Below, in pieces: positions 35,186 to 46,601 of a DNA stretch of 64,000 nt. The stretch is taken from contig PUQB01000051.1 in the NCBI GenBank assembly GCA_003024785.1, positions 1-64,000 on the forward strand. Reading direction: 5' to 3'. The stretch is from Selaginella tamariscina (Eukaryota > Streptophyta > Lycopodiopsida > Selaginellales > Selaginellaceae). The first letter of the stretch is position 1; the number at the start of each line of letters is the position of its first letter. A program made the translations under genes and the position numbers. Below the pieces are notes generated by a model, which saw only the letters and a program-made list of their open reading frames with translations, did not search any database and was not told the origin of the DNA.

Positions 35186-36750
35186 TTCCACTAGCAAGTG
35201 TTAATTGCCTTAACCAATCAAATTTTAATAAATTATTTATTATTAACAGTGTGTTTTTTTCACTTGCTGGTTATTTAAAATGGCACTTACATGGCACTTA
35301 TGTGGCGTTTATATGGTTTTTTTTAATGGTAACCAAATAATTAAATAATGTTGCCTAGTTACACGGCTATCATGCATAAAATAGTGACATGTATATAATT
35401 TAAATTTATAGGTTAAGCTTTTCTTTTATTTCATTAAATTATTATAATAGATTTTACATTTGCAGAAGTGCACAAAGCCATGTAAACTTATTCAAGGTTA
35501 TAAACAACAAAGCGCCATAGCTTATGACAATTATTAATCAATCTTTTTATCACTTGTTATTAATCAATTTAATGTGCAAGTGTCTCTTTTTATTTTAATT
35601 ACTTTTTTTTTTTTAATTTGTATTGCATGAGATCTATTAAAAAAAGATGCAGTAAGCTTTTCAATGTTGAAGAAAAGTTCATCAAAGTAAAAAAGGATTC
35701 TGGTGAGATACTCATACATATTTAATCTCTATGTTTTATATTATAGATAATAATATACATATAACATATATTATTTATGTAACTCATATATACTTTAATT
35801 ACATCATTTTTGCATGAAAAAGGAAAACCCCAATATTAAAATTATAAAATATTTATATTTAATATGCTGTAATCTCTCTCTCTACGTGTGCATGTAATTT
35901 CTCTCTCGGTTGTGCATGTAATCTCTTTCTCTCTCCATGCATAATACTTGGCCTATATGTACGAGTGCATATAATTATGCATGTATATACATATATATAT
36001 GTGTGTATTCGTATGTTTTATGTATGCAAATGCATTTATTTAACATGTACACACAAGTCTTGAAAACAGAAATCCTGGAAAAATATATAACTTTATATAT
36101 ATACAAAAGAATGTTAACTTTAACTGAAACATTATGATTTATGTTTATAAATTAAATATTTAATATACATAAGAATCACTGTACCATTTAATACAATTAA
36201 TACATACATATCATTTTGTGTCATATATATAAATACCTTAATTAATAAAAAGAAGCCCCATTAACCACTGTTAAATAGAAATTGCTCATTGATAATTTAA
36301 ATCATTTTAATTTAAAATCATAATGGTAATTATTAATAATAATATGGCATTTTTTTAATTTACCAATGGCCAAATAACCACCCCCTAGTGAAAAATAAAA
36401 GTTTATTCTTAAATTAAATTCTTAATTAATGATTATCTTTAACTTAATTTAAAGTTTAATCTTGTATAATGAAATTTAGGAAAGACACAGTAAATAAACT
36501 TCTTATATAAAATCTTTATAACTTCAAAGATTTCAATTGCATGTATATTAATGAATCTAGAGGTACCATTGACAATGTTTGAATATTTACATATATATAT
36601 TATACGTTACCTCGTAAAGCTTGTTTTATAACAATAAAACATATTTTAATAACAATTTTATTAATATATTTATAATTATATAAATATATTACCATACCTA
36701 CTATAAATAGGACTAATCTTTATTTAGAACAGAATAGTTTTGAGTTTAAA
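35186..36750. other. AT-rich non-coding interval
   Basis: No gene was recognised. Near 35870-35940 the motif CTCTCTC(T/G)...GTGCATGTAAT is repeated three times. The 3' end borders the stop codon of the SNX1 gene on the minus strand. Confidence 0.5.
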
Positions 36751-38293
36751 TCATATAAATATAAGATTTACTCTTGATTTTCGAGGGGGAAGCAGTGGCC
36801 GCCACGCGTCAGCAATCTCTTTTGCCAGCGTAGCCTGTCCACGTGCAAAATCGTAGAATACAGCACCAAGATCTCGCGTTTTCTCTTCCTGGAATCGAAT
36901 CATCTCCTGCTCCATTACTTTGACTATCTCCTCATACCTCTTCGTAGCCTCGTCACTCTGTAGTTTAGTCTGTGTACAGAAAGTACACGTATTTATACAC
37001 ATGTGTGTATGTGTACATATCATGGATTTATTAAATATTTTTAACTTTTGATTATCCTAGAATATGTTCTAAATCAATTGTTTTAAATATGAATATTTCT
37101 AAAATAGCTAAGAATATGCTAAATTTATCAACAATCGATACCTCTTTGTAGTCAATCTCAGCCTCGGGTACTTTCTCCGGACGCACTACTCTGAGCTTCT
37201 CACTAAACCGTAGAGATTTTGTTGGTTAGTATCAAAATAATATTAACAATCTCTTAAATATCTCTCTCTCTCACACACACACGCACAACACACACGCACT
37301 CAAACTTACAGGTTTATTTCCTTCAATCTGGATGCGTCTAAAAGCTCACGCTGCTGTTTGTAAGCTTGAGCCCTGTCGTGTATAACTGCCTGTAGAAAAA
37401 AGTATACATTTTAATACCAAAACATTAATTTATATATATAAGAGAGGGGAGAGGGATGACGGAGAGGTACCTTAATAGAGTGAACAGTTCGCACGTACTG
37501 TTTGATAGGTTCTTCGAAGTTAAAAAGCAGTTCTTGCTCCTGAATAATAATAATAATAACAACAATTAGTACAAATACAGTTAATATTTATTACATATGC
37601 CACAATGCCCAATATATTAGGTGTTTTTACACTATAAACACCTATATGTTATACATACAGGCAGTAATGTTTATATATAAAGTGACCTCTAAAGCAAGTG
37701 AATATACTATATATGTATTTAATGTCTTGTACTATGTATGTATTTACCGTCTTGTTCCGCCCGGTCACATGCATAAGACACATGCATAAGACGCCACCTA
37801 GTTATTGTTCTACCATATGATGTGTAAAATGATTTAAGCAAACTTTTAAATAGGACATTTAATAACCTTAAACTCATGCTATTCACAAATGACACATACA
37901 CGTGTGTGTGTTCGTATACCTCCTTGAAAAGCTTATATGAGAGAAGCTCTGCACTTGTACCGAGTTCAATAGTGGGTTTTGCAACATTCCCCGTCTGAAC
38001 AGATCCAAGAGACTTCATTGATTTACCAAACTCTGATAAAGCTTGTCCCATTTCTACAAAAAACAACTCAGTAGAATGTATATAGTACACATATCCAATA
38101 TATCTGCATATATACATACGCACATATATACCGTTGTGTCTGTGTGTGTGTATCTATCTATCTATAATGTACGTGTGTATATATAGTTATATAAACATCC
38201 ACTGCAATATATATTGCATATGTACATTATGACTCGGAGTATAGAAAAACCTCCGTATAAATGCAAGCAAGAATGTGTGTGTGTGTGTGTGTG

Positions 38294-38332
<39 letters not shown>

Positions 38333-39355
38333 CCATCCGCATATATATAAAACAAATTAATACCGTTGTGACGTTTAACAAGGCGATATGCTTGTTTTTG
38401 TGCTTCAGCTAAATGATCTTCCAATTGCTCCACATATTCCTTCATTTTGTTGTAGTCCTCATTTGATTCTTCAATGAGCTTCTCTTTTCCCAGCACAACA
38501 TCGCTCACTTTAGATTGCACGTCCTGTCAATGAGTATTACCTCAAGCGGAGATTTCGGGTATAGAAATTCATTGTATATATAGAACTGTAAGATTTCTAC
38601 TGTCATAAAACACAGCATATCCCATTTCGTATCATATTATATATGTAATACATAACTAAGAATAATATTATAATAAACGACCTATAATGTTAAATTAAAA
38701 ATATTATAAAATGATAAAACAATGTACCTTGAATATTTGCATAAAATCACTTGGTTTCTTCTTGAAAACACCTTCGGGTGATTTTGACTTCTCAATAAGC
38801 TGTAATAAAGTAAATGAGATGAGTGAAATGTATTACTTTGTATAGATGATATTATATATAAACTTACACATTATAATATGTTGTTGAGAGAGAGAAGAGA
38901 GCGAGAGTACCCAAACTTCTTCATCTGCTTGTAGAAAGCTCTTCAAATCTTCACTTTGACGAAGTACAGGGTGCAGCAATTCTCTTCAAGAAACTATCCA
39001 AGGCCCTTCTTCTAGCCTCAATGAATTCCGCACTAAATCTGAACTTCTCTGCATTTAAGTTAACAAAGTGCCGTTAGTTAGACTATATATAACATACGTC
39101 CAAGATATGTATGTGCATGCAAATGGGTGGGTATATGTATAATATTACCTACAGCACTCTTCTCAGGTAATGGAGGAATGATAATCCCTTTGTATTTCTC
39201 GCCCAGGCGTTCATGTAACCATACGAAATCGCTGTATCTACGTATCACAATCTTTTAGTCCCCGAAAGTCCGGCATATTAGTCTACAAAAAATGAAAAAC
39301 TAAATTTTTACAAACACATTACATATATATATATAATATATATATATAATATATA

Positions 39356-39407
<52 letters not shown>

Positions 39408-40356
39408 AGAGAGAGAGAGACGTGTGTTATTATATACAATATAATGAGAATTAAATATTTGGATATAGTGGGTGTATGCATGTCTGTAGTTAAGTAAAAA
39501 GAAATGGGCATGAAATCCTGAACTTATAACTTAATATGAATATCTTACATGTACTGTTCTAATGTGTGCAGCAACGTGTGTATATAGACACGATTTTACA
39601 TATTTGTTGTATGACCAATATCATAGACCATCTGTGGTGTTGTGTGTGTGTGTGTGTGTGTTGTGTCCGATACGGCACCTACTTTCATCATAGTACTGAA
39701 CTGTAAAAACCGAATACAGCACAAATTCTTGTTATATATGCATGTGGGATTATATACATAATATACTACTATAATATAATAAGTCCACAGACTTTGTGGC
39801 TTACAGGTGGTGTGTATGTATATACATTCATACATATCGACATACCGGTTTATGCAGCAGACTTAGTTGTATCCATCAGTGTGGACTAATATGAAGATTA
39901 TAATCTATTCACTTTCATAGTAGATTTATATGCATGTGTATGTTCATGTGTGTATGTCGACATGTATGAGTGTGTGTGTGTGTAACATAAGTATGACTAA
40001 TGAACGATTAAGCTTACCTTAGTGCTGACTCGATATGAGATGTAGGCCTGGACATTGTTACCCATTTTAACAGGATCAGTGACTGAGATTTGCAAAAAGG
40101 GCTGCTCTGAGGATGGCGAATTAGGACCCTGCTAGAACTTCATTAGCTAACGCTCTAATACGTGTGTGTTGTGTTGAGACTATGATTTATTTCCTTGCAA
40201 GTTACACAAATAATAATTGTGTGGTACATATGTGTGTGTTTGCGCGCTTGTATTGCGTGATCCATGAAGAAGATCGTAGAATACATTCGCGGTTAAGATT
40301 TAATTACGCGAGATTGTGTGTGTGGAGAGAGATGAGAGATTTACCTTGGACGCCAT
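36751..40356 (-). CDS. SNX1: Sorting nexin 1 (retromer PX-BAR protein), two apparent frameshifts
   Basis: Eleven exons with GT-AG borders: 40356-40345, 40128-40018, 39282-39149, 39048-38911, 38799-38728, 38523-38364, 38053-37920, 37539-37471, 37389-37310, 37202-37142 and 36969-36751. They give about 395 residues, the usual plant SNX1 size. The PX domain shows [40 protein letters not shown] and PPLPEKSA. The phosphoinositide-binding RRYSDF box is intact. A BAR coiled-coil follows ([25 protein letters not shown]) and it ends [12 protein letters not shown]1 recycles endosomal cargo with SNX2 and the VPS26/29/35 core. Exon 3 has one extra base in an AAAA run (about 39250-39255). Exon 4 has one extra or two missing bases at CCC (about 38970). 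All other phases fit. It is either a recent pseudogene or affected by assembly error. Confidence 0.9.
38278..38332 (+). repeat. Compound (TG)n(AG)n microsatellite in an SNX1 intron
   Basis: About 10 TG units, a TTGTGTG break and about 16 AG units lie in intron 6 of the SNX1 gene. They create a spurious poly-Ser/Leu and Thr/His reading on the minus strand, which is not coding. Confidence 0.9.
39355..39421 (+). repeat. Interrupted (AG)n microsatellite in SNX1 intron 2
   Basis: A run of AG units with two AGAAGAG interruptions, next to a TATATAATATATATA stretch (39325-39354). It lies in the 735-bp intron between exons 2 and 3. Confidence 0.9.
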
Positions 40357-40682
40357 GGCGCTCCTCCTTCACCTGTGTACCCTAAATCTCTGTAGATGAA
40401 GCATTTGCCGAGTATATTCTCATATATTTAAGGATAAACTGATTAAGGGAATTAAGGCATTAATTATTATTAATAAGCAATAAATATTAAGTAATAAATA
40501 TAATAAACATTTTATTTGGGTACTTTAAAATTATACTTACTGGAGATTTCAAAAGCATATTCACTACCAGCAGGAATATGCTCGAGTTAGGCGACTGTGA
40601 CGTAAGCATCCACTTCTTCGCCTGCCACGTGTCAGCTAAAACAAAAAGCGGGACAGAGCATTAGGTTGCAAGCACTGTAAAG
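40357..40682. promoter_or_regulatory. Shared divergent promoter of SNX1 and the GEM-like gene
   Basis: Only 326 bp separate the two start codons, which face away from each other. Within it is CCACGTGTC at 40625-40633, a palindromic G-box core that matches plant abscisic-acid response elements, and TGACGTAA at 40598-40605, a bZIP-type site. Both lie nearer the GEM-like gene. GRAM/GEM-like genes are often ABA or stress responsive in plants, so the box suits that gene. Its effect here is inference. Confidence 0.65.
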
Positions 40683-40997
40683 ATGAGCTCGGAAGCGAAG
40701 AAAAATAATTCAGGTATGTACTTTAAATAATTTTGTAATATATTCATACTTATTTATTTTTAATGATCACATATACATTAATTTCCAACATATTTCTATA
40801 TATATAATTATTTATATATTCATTTATGTGTTTTATGTGTTTCTTAAGGTGCAAATACGATGAGTAGTCCTTCAAATCCAAGTCATCCCAACCAGCAGGT
40901 TGCGGGTTCGATCCCAGCCGTGCCGGTCCATATGTTCAATTTAATCCAATTCCACCAAGCAAGAGTAAGTATACGCTAAATACATGTGTGTGTGTGT

Positions 40998-41073
<76 letters not shown>

Positions 41074-41942
41074 CGTATGTTGCGTATGTTTACAGGTCCG
41101 ATGGACAACATTTTGGGGAGCTTGAACAAGTGGGCCAAACAGCTTGAAATGATGGTTGAGAATGTCTGGAATCACTGTAAGTGGTAAACTATCTATAATT
41201 AATTTAATTAATTATACTTTAAAAAATGACATATAGTTTAATTATTAGATTAATATTTTTTCTATTAAATATTTTTGCAACAGGGATGACTATAATATTT
41301 AAAAATCTTTTAAATATTTAATTAGTTGGAGATGTAAGGTTTTATATAGAAGTTATATGTGTGTATACACACATGTGTAAATATGTTACACAGTGACACT
41401 AGGGCCTTCTACGACGGACACTGCGTGGGGAAAGATAAGCAGCGGGTTTAAGGTGATTAGCGAAGGAGGTTATGAAAACGTGTTTAAGCAAAACTTTGGC
41501 GCCGAACCTTACGAGAGATTACGTAAGACATACGCATGCTTTCTCTCTACTTCCACTGGTCCTGTATCTGGTGTTATATACATCTCTACACATAGGTTTG
41601 CCTTCTGTAGTGACCGTCCCCTGGCATATTCTCCTATTACAGGGCAACAAGCTTTGAGTTTTTACAAGGTATACTTAATAAATTAACTACATTTTAAACT
41701 ATTTAGTTTAATTATGCATACATAATAATATTTATTTATTAATAATTATTTATTTTACTATTTTACAGCTGGTAATTCCAATTGACAAGGTGAAAACAGT
41801 GAATCCTGTTCATGAGCATAAGTATGTGCAAATAGTGACTGATGATGAGCATCAGTTCTGGTTTATGGGGTTTGTTCACTATGACAAAGCTGTCCGTAAC
41901 CTTCAAGCTGCTGTTTACAACAGGCATGATGTTCATATGTAA
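40683..41942 (+). CDS. GRAM-domain GEM-like / ABA-responsive protein
   Basis: Five exons with GT-AG borders: 40683-40713, 40896-40964, 41096-41176, 41394-41668 and 41769-41942. Together they are 630 nt, giving 209 residues with every phase in register. The order is a short N-terminus (MSSEAKKNNS), a Pro-rich linker (GPYVQFNPIPPSK), a helix (DNILGSLNKWAKQLEMMVEN), and the GRAM domain with FKQNFGAEPYERLRKTYACF, LSTSTGPVSG, FAFCSDRPL, LVIPIDKV and FWFMGFVHYDKAVRNL. Family members (Arabidopsis GEM, GER and FIP types) are lipid- or protein-binding regulators linked to ABA responses. The exon 2 acceptor is a tandem CAGCAG; either choice keeps the frame. It is divergent from SNX1. This is one of two clearly intact genes in the window. 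Confidence 0.92.
40984..41074 (+). repeat. (TG)n-(CA)n-(TA)n array in GEM-like intron 2
   Basis: A TG run flips to a CA run at TGTACACA, making an inverted repeat able to form a hairpin, followed by long TA runs to 41074. It lies within the 131-bp intron between exons 2 and 3, just upstream of the acceptor at 41095. Confidence 0.9.
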
Positions 41943-43021
41943 GCGGTATATTCTTCATTTTATGTATATTATAGATTTTTAGTTAAATAATGTTGTTAAT
42001 ATTAAATAAATATTACTTTAGATAATTTTGATATATTAATTAGTAATTTTTAAAAATGAAAATACGTGTCAAATGGAAACTACTAGTTAGTTTTATTGTT
42101 TTTTTAATAACATCAGCAAATTATAACTAATTTAATTAATTCAATGAACTATTATTTCTGAATATTTTAATACATCCTTTTATTACTTTTATTATAACTA
42201 CGTTTTCCGAAGCTGTAGGGAATATATAATCCCATGTATTATATGCTTATCTCTTAAAAATTCCTCATTATATAACACACATGGTAGAAGCAAGTAATTA
42301 ACATTTGGATTAACGTACATGGTTAAATATCCCTCAAAAGTTTATTCATTTTGTGAAATAAAAAATGAAATACTTGCAAACATCAATGTCATTAACAAGT
42401 TTTTTTAAATATTCAGAACCTCATAAACGGCCTTTTTTTTGGGGTTAAAATGGAATAATTTTTAATTTTATTATATATTGTTTTATAATATATAATGTAA
42501 TCGTATTATACACTGTACAATGTAAATATTATGTCTTATTAAATAATGATGTTTTATTTTATGTGTACATGTATATAGTCTAATTTATTTTAATATCGTT
42601 GCTTGTTTGACACTCTGAGAATGATACATTCCACTCGACATTCACACATAAAAACGGACATTATGTATATTTTGTGTATGTAGTATATATTATATTTGTG
42701 TCTGTATTGTGTGTCGCTCTCGGCATGAATGATTTAAAAAACAATGAAAACTTAGAATAAAATACGTAAAGAATATAAGGTATATTTAAAATGATTTTGT
42801 GAGACGTGGTTTGGAGATTGAAGTTCAGACAGTATCCGGGTGAGAGACTAGACCGTAAAGGTCTAAATCAATTACTTTCTTCTTTGAAACACTGAGCAAT
42901 GCTTGGGTTTAGGGATGGGAATAAGAGCAAGTTTATATAAAATCCGTTGGAATGTTTTTATAACACTTGTATTTAGCCCCACGAATAAACTTTAAACATT
43001 CCTTCAAATGATTTTGCATAT
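41943..43021. other. AT-rich non-coding interval
   Basis: This is 3' flank of the GEM-like gene. Near 42655-42715 is an inverted copy of a dispersed motif (ACAAATATAATATGTACTAC on the other strand) that recurs at 43905, 45392 and 46912. No gene was seen. Confidence 0.5.
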
Positions 43022-43103
43022 CCGAATTTAGTTCAGTTGGTAGAGCGGAGGACTGTAATAGTGTGTACAGATATACGTCGCTGGTTCGATCCGACAGGTC
43101 AGA
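43022..43103 (+). pseudogene. tRNA-Tyr-like pseudogene
   Basis: The D-arm (TTAGTTCAGTTGGTAGAGCG) and anticodon stem (GAGGACTGTA) match plant tRNA-Tyr(GTA), and the anticodon is followed by intron-like sequence with GTGTACAGATAT. The T-arm CTGGTTCGATCC lacks one base of the normal GGTTCGAATCC. The acceptor stem (CCGAATT with AGGTCAG) has two mismatches. The 3' exon also lacks the expected CCTTAGG before the T-arm. It is therefore a decayed tRNA-Tyr, not a working gene. Confidence 0.75.
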
Positions 43104-43224
43104 ATAATTGTTCTAAATGGTTTAAGGATAAACTAAAGATCCATAGGAACTTAAAAAGAGGATTTTAGTTAGCTTAAGAATAAATTAAAGATCGTTAAAT
43201 AATTTAAGCCTATGGATCACCACA

Positions 43225-43320
43225 ATTAAATTAAATATCTAAGTTAGAGATAAACTCACCATTAAATTAAATATCTAAGTTAAAGATAAACTCACCATTA
43301 AATTAAATATATGAGCTAAC
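43225..43320 (+). repeat. 36-bp tandem repeat, about 2.7 copies
   Basis: Units start at 43225, 43261 and 43297 with ATTAAATTAAATATCTAAGT. The first two differ by one base; the third decays after 24 bp. It is non-coding. Confidence 0.85.
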
Positions 43321-44419
43321 TTAATCATTAAATTAATATAAAGTTAATAAACATAAATAATAAGTATCTAATATTAAGCATTTAATACTTGGACGTTTTC
43401 TACTCTCAACGCAACACCACACCTATATGTGTATGCATGTGTGTTATGTGTTGCTAAGTTAAAACATTACTTTAATACGGTTAAATATTTAAAATTATGC
43501 TATTAAAGCTTCATAATTAATTTTATCGTTTAAAACTGAAACTTTATTGAATATTTAAAATATGTCAAAGAAAGAACACGCTATCAGAAATATGTATAAT
43601 CATATACTTTAATTTAAAATTTAGAAGATTTCTTCAATTATAAATTATAAATCCATTATGATAGCTACATATCTATTCATAGCAGCTTTAAAAACATAAT
43701 GAGATATTCTTGATCATATTCTATGCTTTAAATTATTCTACAAGGGCTTGTAGAATATCCAAATGTTTTATTAAATTCTGACGAGTGTATATATGTATAC
43801 GCGCGCACACACATGTAAATACATATACAACACAAAACGTGGACAGTATATGCCTCAATATATATAACGTTGCAGGTTAATTAAAAATATTGAGCACACA
43901 CACAAATATAATATGTACTACATATACAATATATATAATATCCGGGAACATTTGGACAAATCTTTGGCATGATTTTCCAGCTCATTAATATAAACTTTTT
44001 TAAATACTGAATGTATTTTAATCCAGTGTTACCCATTATACAAAAAAGAATTTCTTTATAGACATTGATACGCTTTTCTAATTAGAATTCAGCTTTTACA
44101 TATCAATTAAAATATAAAAGATATTTATAATTTTTTTAAATTAAAAATTAACAATTTTATTTAGCAAAATATATACATACACCAATCTACAGCTTATTGT
44201 TGAACACTATTCCTGTTGTTTTTATTATTATTATATGTATATATACACTTTCCTAACTCCTGCTACAAGACATATATTTATAAAATTAGAGTTTTTAATT
44301 AATGTTCAATACTGTACATGGAAGTTTTGGATAGATATGAGATTATTTGTTTTGGTATGGATATATATGAGATATTATTGATTATTCCATTTAATATAAT
44401 TTAAACTATTCTATTATAG
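43321..44419. other. AT-rich non-coding interval
   Basis: No gene was seen. A copy of the dispersed AAATATAATATGTACTACAT motif lies near 43905-43925. Confidence 0.45.
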
Positions 44420-44500
44420 AACCTACCGGAATCGAACCAGTGACCTAAAGATATCTGTACACAGCCCTCCCTCCCACACTACCAACCGAGCTATCATTAT
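44420..44500 (-). pseudogene. tRNA-Tyr-like pseudogene
   Basis: On the minus strand: a D-arm (GATAGCTCGGTTGGTAGTG), a degenerate anticodon arm, the same GTGTACAGATAT segment as at 43022-43103, then TTTAGGTCACTGGTTCGATTCCGG, a good T-arm, and the acceptor strand TAGGT. The anticodon GTA is lost. Confidence 0.75.
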
Positions 44501-45259
44501 CAGTGATGACAAGTGTGTGATGACATGGCTGCTGAAGCCGAGGTGTATATTCAACTATACATGACAATAGTGTTCAACATGAAGAATTCAACACTTTACA
44601 TGTACATGAAGAATTCAACAAAAATGTTTTCTGGAGTAAGAATGAAAGAAGATAGAAGAACTCTGCCGCTTTTAGAACTATGTTTAAAAGTTTTGCAATA
44701 TTTCAAATTAATTATTAAAGCTTTGTAATTAATTCTCTTAAAACTGAAAGTTTGTTGAATATGTGAACACTATCAAGGCAAAATTATGTGCAGAAATATA
44801 TATACTTTAATTAAATATTTAGAACTAATCTGATTAACATTATGATAGTTAAACATGTGTAACATGCACAGGTACATACATATTTTATATAAAGCAAAAA
44901 TATATATTTAAACCTCAATATATAACCTATAACACTAAAAAATCACCTACTTATCTATTGTATGGCCGTTAGATTTGTGAGGGTGTAATCTCCACCGTTT
45001 TAATGTTCTCTTTTATGTACATTACATTTATACCAAATTCTAGTAAATATATATATTATTTTTATGTTTCAACTTTATTAAAAAAAATTTATAGATGTTA
45101 TGTTATATATTCTAGTAAATTTTATAATATATATGATAATACCTGCATGACCTTTGAAATTTAAATTTCAGGTTTTTTTTTTCATATTAAAATTCATTTT
45201 TTATTAAAAAAAACACATACGTGAGATTTACCGTTTTTCCGCGCGAGGTATATAATTGT
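44501..45259. other. Non-coding interval
   Basis: AT-rich. A short open frame at 44513-44728 includes two copies of ATGAAGAATTCAACA and has no recognisable family. No gene is supported. Confidence 0.4.
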
Positions 45260-45309
45260 CCAACCTACCGAAATCGAACCAACAACATAAGCTATGTTGA
45301 GCTACGGAT
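45260..45309 (-). pseudogene. tRNA-Tyr-like fragment
   Basis: The minus strand reads CCGTAGCTCAAC, then skips the anticodon arm and ends GTTGGTTCGATTTCGGTAGG. The D-arm start and the T-arm with acceptor strand remain. The downstream AATTGT-type flank resembles that of the copy at 43022-43103. Confidence 0.6.
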
Positions 45310-45462
45310 ATGCAAAGGAATATACAATATGTTATTAAAATATTTATATCTTCTTAACTCATTCAGGCTGAGCATACACAACACAGAACGTAGACACAAA
45401 TATAATATGTACTACATACACTCACCAAACAAAATTATATTTCAGAACATCATTCCTGATTA

Positions 45463-45705
45463 TGGACAACCTTGTCATAGCAAAACTAATGCTCATCGTT
45501 AGTTACTATTTGCACATACTTCTGCTCAAACAGGATTAATCGTTTTCACCTTGTCGATCGGAATCACCAACTGTAAATGAGGAGCTTAATAAATAAATAT
45601 TAAAAACTCAAATATTATGCATCATTAACCTAGCTGATTATGATTTATTTAACTAAATAGTTTATTGAATTAATAAATTTTAAAATGTAGTTAATTTATA
45701 GGTGC
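45463..45705 (-). pseudogene. GEM-like exon 5 fragment with its intron
   Basis: The minus strand from 45571 matches exon 5 of the GEM-like gene: an intact CAG acceptor, then LVIPIDKVKTINPV, a stop, and 'KYVQIVT'-like sequence, ending near 45463. To its right (45572-45705) is an inverted match to intron 4 of the same gene. It therefore arose by genomic duplication, not through mRNA. Internal deletions remove the FWFMGF segment. Confidence 0.75.
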
Positions 45706-45958
45706 CAAAATATTTCCCAAAAAAGGTTAGGAAATAATTTAATATAAATCTGGTGTGGAGAAGCTTGTTGAAGAGCACCCTGTGGGCCTGTGGAGACTAA
45801 AGGTAGCTTAGAATGGTTGGGTATTTTTAGGAGGGTATTTAGTATTATAATTGTTGATACATGATGAAAATGATACAGAAAATTAAATGTATAAATTAAT
45901 GAGTTTTAACATGTATTTACTAATGATTATTATTTTATTAATTAATGATTTTTTACAG

Positions 45959-46012
45959 GTGGTAATTCCAATCGAACATGATTGTGGCTACGTGAATTTC
46001 TGTTCCTGTTAA
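45959..46012 (+). pseudogene. Second GEM-like exon 5 fragment
   Basis: After a TTTTTTACAG acceptor, the plus strand reads VVIPIEHD and then diverges to a stop, resembling the exon 5 start LVIPIDKV. The preceding AT-rich intron is also similar. It lies head to head with the fragment at 45463-45705, making an inverted pair around 45.7-45.95 kb. Confidence 0.6.
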
Positions 46013-46511
46013 TATAATATGAATCAGAATTATTGAATCTTTATAAATAATATAAATAATATTTAATGATCAATGATAAGTAGTAGTATTTTCATATAAT
46101 TGTTATGTGTAAATTTTTAATCGAGTAAAATATAAGGTATTCACAGACCCAATCTCTCGTAAGCCATTGCTTCCCTCCAGGTGTGCGTGTGCGTGTGCGT
46201 GTGCGTGTGAGTGAGAGAGAGATATTCTAAGTTAATAAGTTATATTGGGTGTATATAAATCTCTAATTATCAAATTTAATTTCATTATTTTTATTTGAGA
46301 TGGTTCCTTTTTTAGTTTTAAATTTAAAATGCTGATATTTTGAGCTGCAATACACCCTTATGGACAAAGATTACAGGTGGCTTAAAACATTATGTGTGTG
46401 TGTTATGTCTCCATATATAAAAGCATATTATATTATATTTATATTGATGTGTGGCATGTAAAATCGTTCGTTCATATATATAACGTCTGACACACATATG
46501 TATAGAGGTCC

Positions 46512-46601
46512 ATTTCATGCATTTTCTTCTATTGCAAAGGGAGAAGGAATTCCAGGTTTATACAGAGGTGACGCAGAGAGCAGCAGTTTCAAAGATTAAA
46601 T
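46512..46601 (+). pseudogene. Mitochondrial carrier protein exon fragment
   Basis: The plus strand encodes FHAFSSIAKGEGIPGLYRG followed by 10 residues and a stop. The 'SIxKxEGxxGLYRG' pattern is the conserved matrix-side repeat signature of mitochondrial carrier (SLC25) proteins, between odd and even transmembrane helices. No P-x-D/E-x-x-K/R motif or other carrier exons were found nearby, so it is a fragment or a short captured exon. Which carrier it came from cannot be told. Confidence 0.55.

Noticed and set aside
38187-38520. Minus-strand frames with long Ser/Leu and Thr/His runs
   Set aside because: They are readings of the intronic (TG)n/(AG)n microsatellite joined to the true SNX1 exon 6.
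39308-39511. Ser/Leu-rich small ORF
   Set aside because: Produced by the (AG)n repeat in an SNX1 intron.
40895-40930. tRNA T-arm-like GCGGGTTCGATCCCAGC
   Set aside because: Lies in exon 2 of the GEM-like gene, and no D-arm or anticodon arm is near.
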